A stretch of DNA of 64,000 bases from positions 1,612,001-1,676,000 of the forward strand of contig OZ244932.1 in assembly GCA_965222205.1 (NCBI GenBank), given 5' to 3'. This stretch comes from RHLJ01 sp965222205. GTDB taxonomy: Bacteria > Bacteroidota > Rhodothermia > Balneolales > Balneolaceae. Both the position numbers and the translations under genes were made by a program. The notes under the pieces were generated by a model, which was not told the DNA's origin, ran no database searches, and saw only the letters and a list, made by a program, of their open reading frames with translations. Shown here in pieces: positions 8,339-17,182 of the stretch. Every line of letters begins with the position of its first letter. Position 1 is the first letter of the stretch.

Positions 8339-9229
8339 TTACTCTGGATAAATACTTTTCTTAGCAGCCAGCAGAGTATTTTTCATCAGCATGGCAACAG
8401 TCATGGGTCCAACTCCACCTGGGACAGGAGTTATCCAACTAGCTTTCTTTTTAACAGATTCGAAGTCTGCGTCCCCAACTAATTTATAGCCTTTTTCTGA
8501 GGTTTCATCAGCAATACGGTTAATTCCCACATCAATCACCACTACCCCTTCTTTTACCATTTCACCTTTTATAAGATCAGGCTGGCCTGCAGCTACGATT
8601 AAAATATCTGCGTTGATGGTGTGTTGAGTAAGATCACGTGTGAATTTATGGCAAATAGTAGTCGTAGCTTTCCCAGAAGAGTTTTCTCTTGACAACATAA
8701 CTGCCATCGGAGATCCAACTATGTTACTTGCTCCAACCACTACCGCATGTTTCGATTTAACCGGTATTGAGTAGTGTTTAAATAGTTCCATAACCCCGGC
8801 TGGTGTGCAACTTTTGAAACAAGGCTGATCGATAGATAAACGACCAACATTCATTGGATGAAAGCCATCCACATCTTTACGATAATCAATGCTTTCAATC
8901 ACATCATACTGAGAAAGATGAGACGGCAACGGCATTTGAACCAGAATTCCATCTACTGAATCATCTTCATTTAATTCCCGAATGATTCCCTTCAATTCTT
9001 TCGCTGAAATAGTGTCCTGAAGCACCATCGTGTCCGTTTTGATTCCTACATCCTTACATGCTTTAGTTTTTGTGCCTGTATACACAACTGAAGCCGGGTC
9101 GTCTCCGACCAATACTACCTGTAAAAAAGGAGGACGGTTTCCCTTCGAAATCCATTGATCAACGTCAGTGCGAACTCTTTGGCGCATTAATTCAGCTACT
9201 TTTTTCCCATCTATGATTTCTGCACTCAT
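8339..9229 (-). CDS. folD: Bifunctional methylenetetrahydrofolate dehydrogenase/cyclohydrolase
   Basis: Interconverts 5,10-methylene-THF and 10-formyl-THF for purine, fMet and thymidylate supply. Family signatures are present: the catalytic lysine region 'YTGTKTKACKDVGI', the folate-site 'VDGILVQMPLP', the NADP-binding 'VVVGASNIVGSP', and the C-terminal 'VPGGVGPMTVAML'. The length of 296 residues is normal. The ATG lies 1 bp after the stop of the upstream sigma-54 regulator, so the two are almost certainly on one mRNA. That is an unusual partnership for a one-carbon enzyme. Confidence 0.97.
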   Translation of the reverse strand: MSAEIIDGKKVAELMRQRVRTDVDQWISKGNRPPFLQVVLVGDDPASVVYTGTKTKACKDVGIKTDTMVLQDTISAKELKGIIRELNEDDSVDGILVQMPLPSHLSQYDVIESIDYRKDVDGFHPMNVGRLSIDQPCFKSCTPAGVMELFKHYSIPVKSKHAVVVGASNIVGSPMAVMLSRENSSGKATTTICHKFTRDLTQHTINADILIVAAGQPDLIKGEMVKEGVVVIDVGINRIADETSEKGYKLVGDADFESVKKKASWITPVPGGVGPMTVAMLMKNTLLAAKKSIYPE

Positions 9230-9230
9230 A

Positions 9231-10604
9231 CTATCGCTCGATATTATATTTTTTCATTTTATTGTAGATGTGGCTCCGTTGTATTCCAACAGCTTCGGCA
9301 GTCTGAGAGATGTTCCAGTCATGTTTCTCCAGCTGCTGTACTAAAAATAAGCGTTCCGCTGCTTCTTTAAAATCCTGAAAGTCGTCTGTTCCTTCGGCTA
9401 AACTTTGAAGATCTTTCGAATCCGTTTTTTTTGATTTAAGGACAGCTTCAACTGCATCTTTATTTATTTCATCTGTTGGGGAAAGGATTCCAAGTCGTTC
9501 TACTGCATTCTGAAGTTCCCGAACGTTCCCGGACCACTCCCGGTTTGCCAATGCTTTCAATCCATCTTCAGAAAAGCTGACTGCCGAAAAACTAATATCC
9601 CCCCCCTTAAGTTTTTCCAGACAAGCTTCCGCTATCAATGGAATATCTTCTTTGCGTTCACGTAGCGGAGGCACATGAATTGGAATAACGCTAATGCGGT
9701 GAAACAAATCTTCTCTGAAATTCCCTTCTTTGATTTCTTCTTCGAGATTTTTATTGGTAGCGGCCAGAATTCTCACATCAACTGAAATGCTCTCATTACC
9801 TCCAACTCGTGTAATTTTATTTTCCTGAAGCGCTCTGAGGACTTTTGCCTGTGCATCCAACGGCATATCCCCTATTTCATCAAGAAAAAGCGAACCGCCG
9901 TCTGCCTGCTCGAACTTGCCAACCCGGCGTTCATTAGCCCCGGTAAAAGCTCCTTTTTCATGACCAAAAAGCTCGCTTTCAATTAACTCAGATGGAATTG
10001 CAGCGCAGTTTACTTCAACAAATGGACCAGAACTCCTGGAGCTTTTCTCGTGAATCCATGTTGCCACCAACTCTTTCCCCGTACCATTTTCTCCGGTTAT
10101 AAGAACCCTGGATTGCGTTGGAGCCACTTTATCAATCATAGATTTTATCCTTGAGATGGCTTTGCTCTCTCCAATAATTTCCTGAACCTTAGGAAGTTTC
10201 TTTTTGATCTGATTGACTTCTTTGGTCAAGGTTTGCACCGATAACGCGTTTCTGACGGTAAGTAGCAAGCGATTCAGATCAGGTGGCTTTTCGAGGAAAT
10301 CATAAGCTCCAATCTTAGTTGCTTCTACTGCAATCTCTATAGTCCCGTGTCCCGAAATCATAATTACAGGAAACTCATATCCATTTTCCCGAAGTTTTTT
10401 TAAAGTTTCCAGTCCATCTAAGCCTTGCATTTTTATATCCAGAAACATCAGATCGACGGACTCTTTAGCCACCAAATCAAGAGCTTCCTGTCCACTTTCA
10501 GCAGCACTTACCCGATAGTCTTCAAATTCCAGGATCTCCTTCAATGTGTTCCGGATTGCCCGTTCATCATCGGTAACAAGAATATGTGGGGTTTTATGAG
10601 GCAT
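9231..10604 (-). CDS. NtrC-family sigma-54-dependent response regulator
   Basis: A three-domain transcription activator of 457 residues. The receiver domain (1-120) has acidic pair D12-D13, phospho-acceptor D56 in 'LMFLDIKMQG' and the switch lysine in 'FLEKP'. The AAA+ domain (about 140-370) has Walker A 'GENGTGKE', the sigma-54-contacting 'GAFTGA' loop and Walker B 'GGSLFLDEIGDM'. A Fis-type HTH closes the protein ('NISQTAEAVGIQRSHIYNKM'). It should remodel RpoN holoenzyme at enhancer-bound promoters once phosphorylated. No histidine kinase gene is adjacent, so the sensor is encoded elsewhere. It starts 12 bp after the dacB stop and is followed by folD after 1 bp. Confidence 0.95.
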   Translation of the reverse strand: MPHKTPHILVTDDERAIRNTLKEILEFEDYRVSAAESGQEALDLVAKESVDLMFLDIKMQGLDGLETLKKLRENGYEFPVIMISGHGTIEIAVEATKIGAYDFLEKPPDLNRLLLTVRNALSVQTLTKEVNQIKKKLPKVQEIIGESKAISRIKSMIDKVAPTQSRVLITGENGTGKELVATWIHEKSSRSSGPFVEVNCAAIPSELIESELFGHEKGAFTGANERRVGKFEQADGGSLFLDEIGDMPLDAQAKVLRALQENKITRVGGNESISVDVRILAATNKNLEEEIKEGNFREDLFHRISVIPIHVPPLRERKEDIPLIAEACLEKLKGGDISFSAVSFSEDGLKALANREWSGNVRELQNAVERLGILSPTDEINKDAVEAVLKSKKTDSKDLQSLAEGTDDFQDFKEAAERLFLVQQLEKHDWNISQTAEAVGIQRSHIYNKMKKYNIER

Positions 10605-10616
10605 CCCTTAAACTAA

Positions 10617-12050
10617 TCAATATTTAGCATACAGATAGGCTAAAATCTGTTCGTGAACAGCATCAATAGGACGAACTTTTCCAATAAAATTATTAGCCGC
10701 CATACTCACAATCAACTGCTCTCCGGATGCGGTTTTAAAGTAACCACTAAGAGTTCGAACCCCTCCCACATACCCGGATTTTCCTTTGAAATTTCTATAA
10801 AGGGAAGTCCGTTTCATTCGGTGAGCAATAGTGCCATCAATACCCGCAACCGACATACTTCTGTAAAAAGCTTCAAATTCAGGATGATGCTTCATCTTCA
10901 CCAAAAACTCTGAAAGAATGGAAGTTTTAGTAAAATTTCCTGAAGCCATTCCTGAGCCATCTTTCATAACCACATATGTAGTGTCGATCTCCATTCTGCC
11001 CAGGAAATTTCGAACTTCTTTGATTCCATAGTCGAAAGAACCTTGTTGATTAGATTTTTCCGCGTCCAGTGTTTTCAGGAACATCTCTGTGTAGAAGTTA
11101 TCGCTTTCCTTATTCGCCCACTCCACAAGTGATGAAAGAGGCTCTGAACTATGAGAAGCAATGATACCCAAGTTTTGAATATCAGGGTTTGGATTCTGAA
11201 CCATATAAGACCCCGGAGTTTTTATTCCACTCTGATTTAAAAAATGCCTGAATGATTGCAGAAAAAACATTGCCGCTCCTGAGATAGACAACGACTCTTT
11301 TTCGATATATCCCTTTGGAAGCTTACTTCCCAATACAATCCGGTTATTTCCTAAATCTCGTCTATAAAACTCGTCGTACTTAGTTCCTTCAGGAGTGATC
11401 GTTTGATAGTTAATGAAATTAGCAAAAGAAGTATTTTCAGGGAACCAGCTAATCGTTGGTTTATCGCCCACCTCTCCATCGGCTATTACAACCAGGTCAA
11501 CGGCATTATTATTAAACGAAAGTGGAGCTATTTCAACACCGTAATAAAAACTTAGATCATCCCAATCCCATCCTTTAGGGTAAATTTGTTGATCAAAATA
11601 GCTTACATCTGCAATCAGACTCCCATTTATTTCATATATCCCAAACTCTTTCAACTGCTTTAGGAGTTTTCCAAACACATGATATCTGTTATCTCCATAC
11701 ATAAACCCACTGATACTTGGATCACCTACTCCTTTTATAATCAGATTCCCTTCCCAAACTGAATCAACAAGAACTCCGTCCCCATAAATATTGGTGGTAT
11801 AACTGAAATCACTACCTAATCCATCCAAAACTGCAGCTGTTGTAAATAATTTCTGATTGGATGCAGGAATAATCAGTTTTTCCTGATTATAACTTTCCAG
11901 GATATTTCCGGCTGAATCTCTGACTGTGACTGACCACAACGCTTCCTGATTTGAAGCCGATGATATAATGGAATTTAAATCTTGGGCAAAGCCACTAACC
12001 GCAACGAAAAGGAAAGCGAATACACACACGTTGCGAATAATGAATTTCAT
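10617..12050 (-). CDS. dacB: D-Ala-D-Ala carboxypeptidase/endopeptidase (PBP4 type)
   Basis: A class C penicillin-binding protein that trims or cleaves peptidoglycan cross-bridges in the periplasm. A signal peptide is clear (VCVFAFLFVAVSGFA|Q). The catalytic triad motifs are all present: S64-N-Q-K67 in 'IIPASNQKLF', 'SDN' in 'KESDNFYTEMF', and a KSG variant of KTG in 'KGKSGYVGG'. The large insertion between the first two motifs is typical of PBP4. The length of 477 residues is normal. It lies 3 bp from the EIIA gene upstream and 12 bp from the NtrC-type gene downstream, so a four-gene unit EIIA-dacB-ntrC-folD is likely. Confidence 0.95.
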   Translation of the reverse strand: MKFIIRNVCVFAFLFVAVSGFAQDLNSIISSASNQEALWSVTVRDSAGNILESYNQEKLIIPASNQKLFTTAAVLDGLGSDFSYTTNIYGDGVLVDSVWEGNLIIKGVGDPSISGFMYGDNRYHVFGKLLKQLKEFGIYEINGSLIADVSYFDQQIYPKGWDWDDLSFYYGVEIAPLSFNNNAVDLVVIADGEVGDKPTISWFPENTSFANFINYQTITPEGTKYDEFYRRDLGNNRIVLGSKLPKGYIEKESLSISGAAMFFLQSFRHFLNQSGIKTPGSYMVQNPNPDIQNLGIIASHSSEPLSSLVEWANKESDNFYTEMFLKTLDAEKSNQQGSFDYGIKEVRNFLGRMEIDTTYVVMKDGSGMASGNFTKTSILSEFLVKMKHHPEFEAFYRSMSVAGIDGTIAHRMKRTSLYRNFKGKSGYVGGVRTLSGYFKTASGEQLIVSMAANNFIGKVRPIDAVHEQILAYLYAKY

Positions 12051-12053
12051 AGA

Positions 12054-12524
12054 TTAATGGACAAAGTATTTTTCTTCCTCTTCCCTGAATGCTTCAAGAA
12101 TTACCTCTTCTGTTTCAGATGATAGAATTTTTTCTTTGAATGAAGCACTATTCATCAATCTGGAAATCCGGCTTAGTAGTTTTATGTGATGGCTGTGCTT
12201 AGAATCAGGCCCGACCAGTAAAAAAATAATTTCAACGGGTTCATCATCAATCGAATTGAAGTCTAAAGGCTCACTCAGCTTAGCAAAAACAGCGTAATTT
12301 TCTACTACTACTTTGGTTTTACAATGTGGAATTGCAAGCCCCTTCCCTACACCGGTACTCATTACATTTTCACGTTCAAAAACTCCTTTCCGAATCGCTT
12401 CCAGAGTATCCTCATCAAATTTTGAAGACAGTGCGTCAACCATTGTATTTATTACATCCTTCTTGTTCCTTGCCTGAAGATTAGGAATCACGTTTTGTTC
12501 ATCAAGAAGAGTGAATAAATTCAT
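12054..12524 (-). CDS. ptsN: PTS EIIA domain protein of the nitrogen-regulatory type
   Basis: A single-domain EIIA of the fructose/Ntr family (156 residues), with the phosphorylatable histidine in 'GKGLAIPHCKTK'. 'IIFLLVGPDSKHSHHIKLLS' is the other conserved block. Such proteins usually signal rather than transport sugars. No EI, HPr or permease gene is nearby. I chose the ATG at 12524 (MNLFTLLDEQNVIPNL), where similarity to the family begins. The frame is open back to 12647, but those 41 residues do not resemble EIIA sequences. It is the first gene of the minus-strand unit and diverges from ccmB. Confidence 0.88.
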   Translation of the reverse strand: MNLFTLLDEQNVIPNLQARNKKDVINTMVDALSSKFDEDTLEAIRKGVFERENVMSTGVGKGLAIPHCKTKVVVENYAVFAKLSEPLDFNSIDDEPVEIIFLLVGPDSKHSHHIKLLSRISRLMNSASFKEKILSSETEEVILEAFREEEEKYFVH

Positions 12525-12750
12525 GGAGTTAAAGGGAATTCGGTTAACGAGACAATGCTCTGTATGTGTCCTTCGAATATAGGCAGCGAAGATGGTATCA
12601 ATCAAAGTTAAATTTGATTGATTTCCTGTTTGATAAACTTGCTTCATAACAGCGCAGCTTAATTTCTTTGAAAGAGCTTTTATAAAAAATCATTTCCAGA
12701 TACCTATTTTGCCCTAAGCACAACAGTACTAAAATCCGTAAACTTGCCCT

Positions 12751-13419
12751 ATGGATTGGCTTCAAACTACAATTGCTGTTTTTCGAAAAGATGCTCGCAT
12801 AGAATTCCGTACTCGTTTTGCCATCAATATGGTACTGGCGTTTGTGGTTGCTTCCCTGCTTTTAATATTGTTTACACTTCGGGCGCAGCAACTCGACCCT
12901 ACGCCAAAAAGTGGTTTAGCCTGGATAGTAATTCTCTTTGCTGCTCTTTCTGCTTTGGGTAGAAGTTTTATTTCCGAAACGGATAAAAACACATTCGATC
13001 TGCTTCGGATTTATGCAAAAGGATCTACGGTGTATGTCGGTAAGCTTTTCTACAATTCAATATTTACGTTATTCATCAATGCTACAACTTTTCTGTTGTA
13101 CTCTTTTTTGATGGATTTGAGTATCGTTTCATGGGAGTCTTTTTTGGTGATGTTAGTTCTTGGTACTCTCGGGCTTTCATCCGTTTCAACGATGACGGCC
13201 GCTATCGTCTCTCAGGCTGATCGAAAAGGAGCCGTTTTTTCCGTTCTTTCCATCCCGCTTTTTGTACCTTTAATCTTGTTACTCACAAGGGTTACTAAAT
13301 CTGCTTTTATAGATGGAAGTGTGCAGGGTTTCGGTAATGATCTGGCAGCCCTGGTCGGTTTTGTTGGTGTTACCATCACTGCCGGAATCATCCTTTTTGA
13401 TTTCATTTGGGAAGAGTAA
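12751..13419 (+). CDS. ccmB: Heme exporter-type ABC permease CcmB
   Basis: A 222-residue integral membrane protein with about six helices, matching CcmB, the permease of the cytochrome c maturation transporter. Supporting segments are 'FRKDARIEFRTRFAINMVL', 'ALSALGRSFISETDKNTFDLLRI', and the C-terminal 'SIPLFVPLILLLTRVT'. In most genomes ccmB is beside ccmA and ccmC. Here it is alone: the next genes are a four-helix-bundle protein and holB. The rest of the ccm system may lie outside the window. Confidence 0.88.
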   Translation: MDWLQTTIAVFRKDARIEFRTRFAINMVLAFVVASLLLILFTLRAQQLDPTPKSGLAWIVILFAALSALGRSFISETDKNTFDLLRIYAKGSTVYVGKLFYNSIFTLFINATTFLLYSFLMDLSIVSWESFLVMLVLGTLGLSSVSTMTAAIVSQADRKGAVFSVLSIPLFVPLILLLTRVTKSAFIDGSVQGFGNDLAALVGFVGVTITAGIILFDFIWEE

Positions 13420-13442
13420 GTAAGAATAAAGATGACAGACCT

Positions 13443-13826
13443 ATGACCATAGTTAATTCATTATTCAAATATGCCTTTAAATTTGAAAATTTAGAGGTCT
13501 GGAAATTGTCTATTGACCTTTCTGATGAGGTTTATTCTCTTATAACCGAGCTGCCAGAGTCAGAAAAATTCAATCTGAGTTCTCAAATTCGAAGACCAGT
13601 AACCTCAATCTCCCTTAATATTGCTGAAGGTTCTATCGGTCAAAACAATCCGGAACAAGCCAGATTTGTCAGCTATGCTCATAGATCATTAATGGAAGTA
13701 GTTGCATGTCTTATTTTGATGAAGAAAAGGTCGTACATTTCAAAAGATTCTCATATCAAATTGTATAAACAAGCAGAACTATTATCTGTAAAACTACTCG
13801 CTTTTAAAAACTATTTAACAAATTAA
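13443..13826 (+). CDS. Four-helix bundle protein (23S rRNA intervening-sequence type)
   Basis: This 127-residue protein belongs to the TIGR02436 family of small helical proteins first found in 23S rRNA intervening sequences but now known free in many genomes. Diagnostic stretches are 'FENLEVWKLSIDLSDEVY', 'LSSQIRRPVTSISLNIAEGS' and 'FVSYAHRSLMEVVACLIL'. I chose the ATG at 13443. The upstream TTG at 13407 would overlap ccmB and adds residues unlike the family. It is a solitary insertion between ccmB and holB, and no rRNA is near. Such genes are scattered and often move between strains. Their role is unknown. Confidence 0.88.
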   Translation: MTIVNSLFKYAFKFENLEVWKLSIDLSDEVYSLITELPESEKFNLSSQIRRPVTSISLNIAEGSIGQNNPEQARFVSYAHRSLMEVVACLILMKKRSYISKDSHIKLYKQAELLSVKLLAFKNYLTN

Positions 13827-13897
13827 AACTAGGTTAATGAAACTGATGGAGGCTATTATTGATAGCAACAACCTTAGTCTCTCGTCATTCGTCTTAT

Positions 13898-15082
13898 ATG
13901 AAAATTGATTTCGGTAACAGAAGACTTATTGGACAAGATCGTGCGAAGGAGCAAATACAACGAATGCTGGCTTCTGAGCGGATTGGGCATGCGTATCTAA
14001 TTTCCGGCCCTTCAGGCGTTGGAAAAACAGCGTTTGCACTTGGTTTTGCTGAGGCAATCAATGGAATTGATCATTTGAGCAATCTTAGAGAGTACGTTTC
14101 AAGTAAAAAATCTTCCTGGTTTTCACATCCTGATATTCATGTATTCATTCCAAAGCCAACTTCCGCTAACATGGAAGAAGTACGTTCCCGGTTGGAGTTG
14201 CTGGCGGAAGATCCTTATGAAGTTATAGGTTTTGCTCAGCGCCCTTCACTTAATAAGGACGCATCTTCAAAAAACCTGCAGGCCTTCTATCCTGTAGATT
14301 ACTTTCGTGAAGAAATTCGACCTGTAGCACGTCTCCGGCCCAATGAAGGAAATCGGGTAGTTATCATTATGACTCAGGTTGAAACTATGCGGAAAGAAAC
14401 CGCCAATGCTTTTCTGAAACTGCTGGAAGAGCCTTCGGATCGATTGATGTTCATTCTTACAACCGAGAGCTATGAGAACCTCCTTCCCACTATTACATCA
14501 CGTTGCCAGCATATTGCTCTTGGTGCACTTTCTCCTAAAGAAGTTGAAAACGGATTGATCAACGTAGATGGCTTAAGTGAGGAAAACGCCTCATATCTGG
14601 CAAGAGTTTCAGGAGGTAATTACGCGATGACCCGCTTCTTCGATATTTCCAGGCTGAAAGAAGATCGCGAGACAATGGTGAACTTTCTTCGGCTTTCGTA
14701 CAGTCAGGATGCACGGGGTTTATCAAGAATTGTGCAAGACTGGCAAAGTTCAATGAATATTGAAGGTCTCATATCCCTCACAGATCTCATGGAAATGTAT
14801 GTACGGGATTTGATGGTGTACCGGGAAACAAAAAATGCACAGCTGATCATTAATATTGATCAGGTAGAATCCATTAAAAAGTTTGTTGGAGCTTTGGCCA
14901 ATGCCCGATTGGAAGAAATGATTACAGAAATTGATGCTACCCGGCCAATGCTTCGCCAGAATGTTTCTCCAAAACTTATATTTACCGTTCTGGCGCTTAG
15001 ATTTTCAACCTTGATGAGGGGATTAAATACCTATATCCCGAAAAAGGAAAACTGGAAACACTTACCTGCTTTTACTGAATGA
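13898..15082 (+). CDS. holB: DNA polymerase III delta'/gamma-like clamp-loader subunit
   Basis: A clamp-loader ATPase fold. The N-terminus has 'LIGQDRAKEQIQRML', Walker A 'GPSGVGKTA' and 'RIGHAYLIS', all typical of delta'. The sensor region 'NAFLKLLEEPSDRLMFIL' is followed by 'LLPTITSRCQ' with the SRC arginine finger. The usual cluster of four zinc cysteines is absent, replaced by 'REYVSSKKSSWFSHPDIHV'. The C-terminal helical domain is present (394 residues in all). I chose the ATG at 13898 (MKIDFGNRRL) over the TTG at 13859. It overlaps dapF by 4 bp (ATGA). Confidence 0.9.
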   Translation: MKIDFGNRRLIGQDRAKEQIQRMLASERIGHAYLISGPSGVGKTAFALGFAEAINGIDHLSNLREYVSSKKSSWFSHPDIHVFIPKPTSANMEEVRSRLELLAEDPYEVIGFAQRPSLNKDASSKNLQAFYPVDYFREEIRPVARLRPNEGNRVVIIMTQVETMRKETANAFLKLLEEPSDRLMFILTTESYENLLPTITSRCQHIALGALSPKEVENGLINVDGLSEENASYLARVSGGNYAMTRFFDISRLKEDRETMVNFLRLSYSQDARGLSRIVQDWQSSMNIEGLISLTDLMEMYVRDLMVYRETKNAQLIINIDQVESIKKFVGALANARLEEMITEIDATRPMLRQNVSPKLIFTVLALRFSTLMRGLNTYIPKKENWKHLPAFTE

Positions 15083-15903
15083 GTAAGCTCAATTTTCATA
15101 AAATGGAAGGTGCCGGTAACGACTTTGTGGTTATCGATAACAGAGAAACTGGTTTATCTGAGGATGAGATCATTTCCCTGACACCAAATCTTTGTGATCG
15201 TAAATTTGGTGTAGGAGCTGATGGAGTCTTGGTACTTGAATCTGCTCAAACTGAAGATGTAGATTATACCATGATTTACCGAAATGCAGATGGCTCTGAT
15301 GCAGGAATGTGTGGAAATGGCGGGAGATGTCTTGCACTATTTGCAGCTCATCACGGATTTGGAAATAAGCACACATTCAACGTTAACGATGCCATCTACG
15401 AGGCAAAAGTGGATAAAATAGAACATCAGGTAAGTATTAACTTTCCGGATGTTTTAGCACCCAAGAAGCTTCAGATTAACAAAAAGAAATACCTGCAGGT
15501 TTACACCGGGACAGAACACATTGTAAGTTTTAAAGAGTTAGACCGACTCGAAGATGAAGAAGACTTGATTGCTGAAGGAAGTTTTATTCGTAATCATGCA
15601 CTGCTTAATCCTCCGGGAACCAACGTAAACTTTGCCTGTCTGGACGAGGACACTATTTATCTTCAAACCTTTGAGCGTGGAGTGGAAGGATTGACTCTTG
15701 CTTGTGGAACCGGAGCCTTAGCTTCAGCAATTGCTGCTCATTATATTGAGGAGCCCACCGGTAAAGACTTTGAGTACCCCATAACCGTTAAGGGTGGAAC
15801 ACTAAGCGTTTCATTTCAGTTTGATGAAAGCAAAAACATATATACCCATTTAATCTTATCCGGACCGGCTCATTTTGTATTTACAGGTACCATCGATCTT
15901 TAA
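15079..15903 (+). CDS. dapF: Diaminopimelate epimerase
   Basis: Converts LL- to meso-diaminopimelate, the last shared step before lysine and peptidoglycan precursors. The two catalytic cysteines are visible: C78 in 'ADGSDAGMCGNGGRC' and C209 in 'LTLACGTGALA'. Further family blocks are 'KMEGAGNDFVVID' at the N-terminus and 'LLNPPGTNVNF'. The length of 274 residues matches the E. coli enzyme. It overlaps holB by 4 bp upstream, and the T9SS plug-like gene starts 29 bp inside its 3' end, indicating translational coupling of three functionally unrelated genes. Confidence 0.96.
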   Translation: MSKLNFHKMEGAGNDFVVIDNRETGLSEDEIISLTPNLCDRKFGVGADGVLVLESAQTEDVDYTMIYRNADGSDAGMCGNGGRCLALFAAHHGFGNKHTFNVNDAIYEAKVDKIEHQVSINFPDVLAPKKLQINKKKYLQVYTGTEHIVSFKELDRLEDEEDLIAEGSFIRNHALLNPPGTNVNFACLDEDTIYLQTFERGVEGLTLACGTGALASAIAAHYIEEPTGKDFEYPITVKGGTLSVSFQFDESKNIYTHLILSGPAHFVFTGTIDL

Positions 15904-17182
15904 AAAATACTCAGTTCTTACATTTGCAATTCTCTTGCTCTCCTGTGCCTCGGGTGAAGGTGTAATTACAAAACAATCCTCTTCCACAAAAATAGAATCC
16001 AGTTTATTGCTTGTCCCGGGTCAATTGAGTGCACCCCAATCTATCAAAAGTGTTCAACTATACCGTAAAGGGTTCGAGGGTAATCTGCCTATTATAGAAT
16101 TAGAATCAGGACAGCAATTGGTTCTGGAGTTCGATGAACTGGCTTCAGTATCAGGACAGTACCGAATCAGCTTCTCTCATCACAATAAAAACTGGCAAGA
16201 AAGTGGCTTGCCCGAGCCATGGATATTTGATGGTATAAATGAACTTTTTGTTCGTGGAGGAACTCCAAATCAACAGTATAAGCCTGATTATTTTCATTAT
16301 AAATTAGAGTTCCCAAACCGGGACTTAAATTTCTCTGTGAGTGGTCATTACCTGCTTCATGTGTTTGATTATCAATCAGGAACGGAGTTGTTTAGTCTTC
16401 CTTTTTTTGTAACAGAAGCCGAGGGTGAATTACAAATTCGTTCAGAAACGCTCTTTAATCAGGGTGATGATGGAAGTGCTATAGATCAGCTTTTTGGAAG
16501 GTATTCTTATCCTGAATTTGTGGAATTCCCACGATTTGATTTGTCCTATGCGTTTATACAAAACAGGTTTTGGAGACAATCAAGAAATGCGGGACAAATC
16601 AGCTTTACTGATGACGGTTTAACTGAATTCCACCTTTCGCGGGAGAATTCATTCGCTGCTAATTTTGAATTCAGCGCTTTGGATCTTACTCAATTGAGTC
16701 TTCAAAACCCGCAGATATTTAATTTTGAGCCTGCTAAAACCCCACAGAGAGTTACTTTAAAAGATGATTTTCTGAATTTTTTAGCTGACCCAAAACCACA
16801 ATTCAACTCTGAATCAGGGTTACCAAAAAATAAACCCTCGGCCCGATATACTGAAGTGATTTTTCGTTTAAACACCGGGAACAGGTTAAACAACTCAGAA
16901 CGTGTGTATTTGTTGGGGGATTTCAATCAGTGGACTATTTCCGAGAGAGATGAATTGCAATTCAACCCCGATTTAAATGTACATCAAACCTCTTCTTTGA
17001 TTAAAGAAGGAAGATATTCGTACAAATATGTGACTCTTGAGAATGGCAATATCAACGCCCTGAGACTGAGCGATTCGTTAACAAAAAGGGATCAGGAATA
17101 CATAGGGTTTGTGTATTACCGTGATCCCCAATATCAGTACGATCGATTATTGAGTACCAAGCAGGTAAATGCCCGATATTAA
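15875..17182 (+). CDS. T9SS plug-like lipoprotein (DUF5103)
   Basis: This 435-residue protein matches the DUF5103 family, which includes the Plug subunit that seals the SprA translocon of the type IX secretion system. Recognisable parts are the N-terminal beta domain ('GQYRISFSHHNKNWQESGL', 'LFVRGGTPNQQYKPDYFHY') and the C-terminal immunoglobulin/CBM-like end ('RVYLLGDFNQW', 'GRYSYKYVTLE'). The signal ends in a lipobox (AILLLSC), so it should be lipid-anchored. The start is a TTG inside dapF in another frame; no ATG precedes the signal peptide. It ends 4 bp into the convergent outer-membrane gene. Confidence 0.85.
   Translation: MYLQVPSIFKKYSVLTFAILLLSCASGEGVITKQSSSTKIESSLLLVPGQLSAPQSIKSVQLYRKGFEGNLPIIELESGQQLVLEFDELASVSGQYRISFSHHNKNWQESGLPEPWIFDGINELFVRGGTPNQQYKPDYFHYKLEFPNRDLNFSVSGHYLLHVFDYQSGTELFSLPFFVTEAEGELQIRSETLFNQGDDGSAIDQLFGRYSYPEFVEFPRFDLSYAFIQNRFWRQSRNAGQISFTDDGLTEFHLSRENSFAANFEFSALDLTQLSLQNPQIFNFEPAKTPQRVTLKDDFLNFLADPKPQFNSESGLPKNKPSARYTEVIFRLNTGNRLNNSERVYLLGDFNQWTISERDELQFNPDLNVHQTSSLIKEGRYSYKYVTLENGNINALRLSDSLTKRDQEYIGFVYYRDPQYQYDRLLSTKQVNARY

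Noticed and set aside
13407..13442. Longer start (TTG) for the four-helix bundle gene
   Set aside because: It would overlap ccmB and add residues unlike the family; the ATG at 13443 fits the known N-terminus.
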